Assembly (NCBI GenBank): GCA_001599815.1
Contig: BCIA01000006.1
Span: forward strand, 1,986,961 to 2,050,960
Length of the DNA: 64,000 nucleotides
Reading direction: 5' to 3'
From: Furcasterigmium furcatum
Taxonomy: Eukaryota; Ascomycota; Sordariomycetes; Glomerellales; Plectosphaerellaceae
Of this stretch, positions 59,629-64,000 are shown one piece after another. Each line of letters opens with the position of its first letter. Position 1 is the stretch's first letter. The notes under the pieces were generated by a model. That model saw only the letters and a program-made list of their open reading frames with translations, was not told the DNA's origin and searched no databases. The position numbers were made by a program, and so were the translations under genes.

Positions 59629-60731
59629 TTTTCTTTTTTCCTCTTGGGATGCCATCAATGAGATGCCTCCCACACACAGCATGCGGAGCGCCGCAGATCG
59701 AATTCTGGTGCGATTGCACTCTCCTATAATGCACTGTCGCCCTGTGTTCCTCATGGGGCAGCACAGCATTTTCGCTCTTTTTTGGGCGTGCCAGATTCTT
59801 GCTTGCGATACACTGAGGTGTTCGAGGGGGCGATCTCCCGCCAACGACTGTCCGTGGCCATGAACATGGTCGCGCCAGCGGTCACTTGACGACTAATCAC
59901 GATGACTTGACGAGACCACGACTTTCACCTTCGATACTCCCTCTTGTCGCTCTATTCTGGCTTACGGGCCATTTTTCTTTGGGCCAACATGTTCCGGCGT
60001 TGGGCGTCACCCTTTCGCATAGACGGCGGGTGGATAACGGCACACATGGAGCAAGGACGAACTAATATCAATCCTCACGGACGAGGTCGGGCAGGAGGAG
60101 GCCATCAGTATGCATGGGAGAGGAGGGAGTGCATGGCCCCTGAAACCGAGAGGAGGGATGAGGTACAGAGGGCGGCAGTTGACGAGGTCATCTTTGCCCT
60201 GTGCTGTTGTTTTAATGTATGAGTTAGAGGGGTCATGGGCCAAGTGGCGACATGACACAGCTAGCTAGATTCCACACAGGTGGAAATACAGGACTTCATG
60301 TGTACAGATCGAGCTTCCCAAGCCACGGTGGTGATGGCGGTCTGACCAGCCACAGCGGAACGGGGAAGATCATCGCGTGCCGTGGCTTGCCCGAGCCTCC
60401 CAGCCATCTCATGCTCACGCTCCATCCGGGCGGGCATCCACCGGTGCCATCAGCATTGTGGGGCAGCCCCACTGTAGAGGCCACATTGCTGGCCTTCGAC
60501 CTGCTGGGTCCTTCCATCTTCGCCCCCCAATTTCCATTCGACGACCTGCCCGGGAGCTCCTGCTGCACGCACACGCGCCACCCACGCACACTCCTTCCGC
60601 AAGGCATTGAAGAGCATCTCCAAATCCCTCTCTTCTCCCGTCTCATTGCGCCTCCCTTCAGTCCCCCCCCTTTCCAGGTTCTTCCCCGACCGTCAATTGT
60701 CGCCGCAGGTCCATTGCATCGTATCTCCAAA
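59629..60731. other. Intergenic, cyclin to TRAP-alpha
   Basis: 1.1 kb with the cyclin 3' flank and the promoter of the next gene on the same strand. The frame open upstream of 60732 is Pro/His/Thr-rich and has no domain; the pyrimidine-rich run near 60620-60690 suits a 5' leader. Confidence 0.5.
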
Positions 60732-61657
60732 ATGGTTCAGCTCAAGTCCGCCCTCCTGGGCTTCCTCGCCCTGCCCATCTTCGGCGCAATCGCCCAAGCT
60801 GATACTTCCGTGAGTTGTCCCTCTGATGTCTGCATCTCGAAACCTAGTCAATTCAACTGCTGACGCCCCCGACCTCACAGCCCGCGGACGGCGCCAGCGC
60901 GCCCACCATTGCCGCTGACGTCGAGGCTGTCTTCCCCGAGGCCGACATCTTCGGCGTCAAGCTCGTCAACGGCCGCCCTTCCAAGGCCGTTATCGAGGTC
61001 ACGAACCACGAGAAGGCCCCTATCCAGCTGGCCCTCCTTGCCGGTACTCTGTCCAAGCCTGGCGACGTCCCTCCCGAGGGCTCTGCTACCAGCGCCATTG
61101 TCCGCAACCTGACCGCTGTCCGATACGACCTGAGCGTCGAGCCTGGCGAGAAGAAGACAGTCCCGTACTCCTTCGTCCTCGACATGCAGCCCCAGGATGT
61201 CAAGATCCAGCTCGTTGCCGTCCTCTCCGACAGCAAGGGCAACGTCTTCCAGGTCCCCGCTCATGACTCTGTCGGCTCCATCGTTGAGGCTCCTACCAGC
61301 ATCCTCGACCCTCAGATGTGGGCCCTCCCCTCCGCCTGAGATCTCCCGCCGGATTCGTTCGCTAACCATCATCGCAGCATCTTCCTCTACCTCTTCCTGA
61401 CCGCCGTCTTTGGCGGTACCATTTACTTCGTCTACAAGACCTGGCTCGAGGCCCTCTTCCCCCAGGCCAAGCGCGGCAAGAAGGTCAAGACCGCTACCGT
61501 CGCTGTCCCCGTCCCCACCGAGACGGACGCTGCCACCGCCACCGGCTCCGGCAAGGGCTACGACGAGAATTGGATCCCCGACCACCACATCAACCGCCCC
61601 GTCGCCAAGCGCGTCAAGAGCAGCGCCTCCGCCAAGGGCAAGAAGGGTGCTGAGTAG
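60732..61657 (+). CDS. IRC22: TRAP-alpha / Irc22-like ER membrane protein
   Basis: Exons 60732-60809, 60881-61317 and 61378-61657 encode 264 residues. A cleavable signal peptide is evident (KSALLGFLALPIFGAIAQA). The lumenal domain has AVFPEADIFGVKLVNGRPSK, IEVTNHEKAPIQLALLAGTL and the NLTAVRYDL segment, which contains an N-glycosylation site. One transmembrane helix (IFLYLFLTAVFGGTIYFVY, completed across the last splice site) leads to a basic cytosolic tail (AKRVKSSASAKGKKGAE). TRAP-alpha is part of the translocon-associated complex at the Sec61 channel; fungal Irc22 proteins are the related family. The second intron uses a GTGGGC donor. Confidence 0.88.
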
Positions 61658-62020
61658 GACGACAGCGAACCTAACGAGCCCCGAGGTCGGACCCGCTATC
61701 GCAGGAGGGCTTAAGGGGCAGTTTCGACAATTGTCGAGGCTGCTTCCTTCGTGGAGAAGACGCGAGTATACCTGCAGTGCGCCAGAGGCGCGCGCGGGTA
61801 GAAGGAGGCACGGACACATGGTGGACGGGCTTCTCGCACTGCTCGAGCACAATGTACACTGATAGAAGGAAGAGTCAAATGGATGGAGCTCGTGAAAACA
61901 GCAAAAGCTTTGTACATTACTAGCACCAGGACACAGACGGCAGAGCTGAACAGAAGGATCTGATCAATGCCAATGACTATTCAGTAAGGGCTGGGTATGT
62001 TGATGACTTGGTCGTTCGCA
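61658..62020. other. Intergenic, convergent 3' ends
   Basis: 363 bp between the TRAP-alpha stop and the oxygenase stop. No additional element is seen. Confidence 0.55.
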
Positions 62021-63088
62021 TCATGCCGCTCCGGTGACCAGAATCTGTGCCCGCTTGGCCTCCAGGGCGGCATAGTTGCGCTGCATGGCCGCCTTGTTGA
62101 ACTCTTCGCCGGTGACCATGGGGTACTTCTTCTTCGGGCCCTGGATCTTGCAGTCGAGGTTCGGCTGGTTGAAGAACGCCAGGCTGTATCGGGGGCCGAA
62201 GTAGTCCGCGGAGGGGTCTGTCGGTGTCTTGACTCGGTGGAACGTCGACTTGAACCGATCATCGCTCCACGACATGAGCAGATCGCCGCTGTCGGCGACG
62301 AGGTTAGTCGAGCTCTCTGCTTATATACAGCGTGCACCCCGGACGTCTACTCACATGTTGCAGACGATTTCACCCTCGATGGGCTCGACCTTTGTCCACT
62401 CATCACCGAGTCCGAACTCGGTGTAGACCTCCCTCCCCGGGCAGATCTCCAGCCCGCTCTGGCCCGGCCGCTGGAACAGCAGGGTCAGGAAATCCCAGTC
62501 CGCGTGCGCCCCGGCGCGGAAGTACCCCTCCGGCACCGGCTCTTTCGGGTCGAGCTCGAAATAATGCAGCGCGCGCAGGACGGTCTGGCAGTCTGGCCTC
62601 GAGACGTCGTGGGCGTTGACGAAGTGGTGCTCGTCGTCGAGGCCGAGGCCGCGGGCGAAGCAGACCATGAGGCGCTCGCTGAGCTTCTGGACCTGCCACA
62701 TGAACCAGAGGCTCTGCTCCTTGAAGCCCGGGAGGGCATCCTCGGGGAGCCACATGCCGTCCATGTTGGCGCCGAACTGCATCTGGTAGCTCTCCTTCTG
62801 GTCGGGCTGGCCGGTGGAGGGGCGGACCTGCGAGGAGCGCTCGTAGCCGACATTCTTGCGGGAGAAGGGGACGGAGGACTTGAGGGGGTCGGGGAGGGCG
62901 AAGAAGCGCTCGGCGGCGGCGAACTGGGCGTCGATGGCGGACTGGGGGATGCCGTGGTTGACGAGGACGAAGAAGCCATCGGTCTCCGCGGCGCTGACGA
63001 GCTGGGCGACGATCTCGTCGCTGCGGGCGTCGAAGTCGCTGAGGTCAATCTTGGGGATGGACCTGGTGGTGTAGCGGGTGGAAGACAT
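62021..63088 (-). CDS. 2-oxoglutarate/Fe(II)-dependent oxygenase (isopenicillin-N-synthase-like)
   Basis: Exons 62355-63088 and 62021-62288 encode 333 residues. The DIOX_N domain has IPKIDLSDF, DGFFVLVNHGIP and FFALPDPLK. The double-stranded beta-helix carries the iron ligands HADWD (His and Asp) and TFHRV (distal His), and 2-oxoglutarate is bound by Arg in PRYSLAFF (RxS). The splice joins VCNI to GDLL, the usual position before the distal metal ligand. Members oxidise small molecules; the substrate is unknown and no biosynthetic cluster is visible. The active-site residues are all present, so the enzyme is probably functional. A large frame on the opposite strand is a GC-rich shadow. Confidence 0.92.
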
Positions 63089-63796
63089 GATGGGCAGCGA
63101 GGCAGGGGCTCTGTCTGGGACTATTCAGGGCTGCAGCTGCTTGGCTTTTGACTTGAACATTCATTCCTCTGGCTGATCCGTGAGGGCGCGCATCTCGGGA
63201 ATATGTAGCTGCGCTTCGAGTGAACCCGCGTCGGAGATCTCCTGGAGGTGATGAGACATTGGTATCTCCCATTGGCTCTCCCCGCACCGAACAGGGACCC
63301 GAAGCTTCTCTAGAGCATGACACCGTCCCATGTCGAGACTCGACACTGGCGTGTTGTCGCGGTCGATGTCTTGATAAGGGGCGGAATCCACCGAAGAGCG
63401 ACTCGTATTGGGCGATAAGGGGGTATCACCACCCGAGACCTCGGCCGAGGCGGGCGGGTGTCTATCATTGTGTGCCATCTTCCCCCACGTGCTTATGCTT
63501 GATGCTGACGAAGGTCAAGGAAGAGATCAGAAATAAGCATGGGGTAAAGGGCGACAAGAAATCAAGGCATCGTGGGTTCTAGACCGCAGACTTGCTCGGC
63601 ACGTCTTGTGAGTATGGCGCAGCGGGTAGAATCTGAGGCTCCTCGAAGCTTGAACGACGGTGGACAGCTGTGACAGCAGTCCTGAGCGAAAGGGCAGCTC
63701 TAATTACTACTTCCACTTGTCCGCCTGGTGGTACACCGCACTGCAAGGACAAAGAGTACTAGTACAACCCCCTGTGCGATCTCTGACTGCGTGGCC
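63089..63796. other. Intergenic with a doubtful small open frame
   Basis: Promoter side of the oxygenase gene and 3' flank of the sirtuin gene. It includes the 105-codon frame listed separately; otherwise nothing is recognised. Confidence 0.45.
63161..63478 (-). CDS. Possible small hypothetical protein
   Basis: From ATG to stop, 105 codons, without introns. Composition is Ser/Pro/Asp-rich at the N-terminus (SPNTSRSSVDSAPYQD) and mixed later; there is no domain, signal peptide or membrane segment. It lies just upstream of the oxygenase start on the same strand, so it could be a chance frame in that gene's promoter or leader. Low confidence. Confidence 0.28.
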   Translation of the reverse strand: MAHNDRHPPASAEVSGGDTPLSPNTSRSSVDSAPYQDIDRDNTPVSSLDMGRCHALEKLRVPVRCGESQWEIPMSHHLQEISDAGSLEAQLHIPEMRALTDQPEE

Positions 63797-64000
63797 TCAC
63801 TCCGTCTTCCCGTACCACTCATGCTCCTCGCCGATGACGGGCTTCAACAACTCTGGCAGGACGGCTGCCGCATCCCCGACAAACACCCAGTCTCGGCCCG
63901 GCCGGATGCCCTTGGCGTCGTTCGCGTCAATGTTCAGGACGGCAATCCTTGCGCCCCTTTTGCGTGCCATCTCGGCGTACCCGGCAGCTGGCCAGACCTT
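63797..64000 (-). CDS. Sirtuin (NAD-dependent protein deacylase), C-terminal part
   Basis: The last 68 codons of a minus-strand gene that continues past the right edge. The reading frame PAAGYAEMARKRGARIAVLNID, followed by GRDWVFVGDAAAVLPELL and a stop, matches the C-terminal Rossmann strand/helix of sirtuins. In that fold, Asn/Asp after VLNI contacts the adenosine end of NAD, and GDAxxxLPxL is the terminal helix. It resembles the class III/Sirt5-like group more than Sir2 or Hst1, but the catalytic His and the zinc Cys are outside the window. Confidence 0.8.
   Translation of the reverse strand, partial: KVWPAAGYAEMARKRGARIAVLNIDANDAKGIRPGRDWVFVGDAAAVLPELLKPVIGEEHEWYGKTE

Noticed and set aside
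61997..63151. 384-codon plus-strand frame
   Set aside because: Antisense shadow of the 2OG-Fe(II) oxygenase, whose catalytic residues are intact on the minus strand.
63600..63680. tRNA-like A box (TGGCGCAGCGG)
   Set aside because: No B box, no acceptor stem and no anticodon arm can be built around it.
1..64000. Transposable elements, RIP blocks, CRISPR arrays, rRNA
   Set aside because: No transposase or reverse transcriptase motifs, no long terminal repeats, no AT-rich RIP-like tracts and no regular spacer arrays were found by eye.

Overview
The window comes from a filamentous ascomycete, most likely a Sordariomycete. The genes carry several short introns (about 50-140 bp, one of 281 bp in importin alpha) with GTRNGT donors, CTRAC-like branch points and YAG acceptors. 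The gene set includes fungal-specific families: a Pth11/SAT4-type rhodopsin-domain membrane protein, a NACHT NLR, a 2EXR/F-box-like protein, Med5 and a UreD-type urease chaperone. The DNA is GC-rich. I saw no AT-rich blocks with RIP character and no recognisable transposon. I reconstructed exon structures by hand from splice consensus, phase agreement and protein-family continuity; genus and species cannot be read from the sequence.

Layout. 1-6 kb: the 3' part of a Dug3-like glutamine amidotransferase, a Cys-rich orphan protein, cystinosin/Ers1 and a 2EXR-like protein. 6.6-25 kb is a housekeeping block: mitochondrial aspartate/glutamate carrier, Mediator Med5, importin alpha, telomere protein Pot1 and cohesin Scc3/STAG. 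25-32 kb: UreD, then convergently an eight- or nine-exon NLR with an N-terminal serine-esterase domain, a NACHT NTPase and a degenerate WD40-like C-terminus. 32-46 kb: fructosamine/ketosamine-3-kinase, a DHA1-type MFS exporter, Pol III subunit Rpc53/RPC4, the Pth11-like receptor, kynurenine formamidase and an MCT-like MFS carrier. 48-50 kb: a putative regulator with its Zn2Cys6 cluster at the C-terminus. 50.3-57.2 kb has no supported protein gene but holds an intron-containing tRNA-Asp(GUC). 57-64 kb: B-type cyclin, TRAP-alpha/Irc22, a 2-oxoglutarate/Fe(II) oxygenase and the 3' end of a sirtuin.

Most genes are independent housekeeping functions and do not form a pathway cluster. The region 26-46 kb is the most accessory-like part, with an immune-type NLR, two MFS carriers, a GPCR-like protein and a repair kinase, but nothing shows that these genes act together.

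The best candidate for an interesting system is the esterase-NACHT-WD40 NLR. Other observations worth checking are two adjacent genes with GC-AG introns, a pair of abutting perfect hairpins at 14.75 kb, a G-quadruplex-like tract at 15.2 kb, stop-free introns of 3n length in two genes, and the regulator with a C-terminal zinc cluster.
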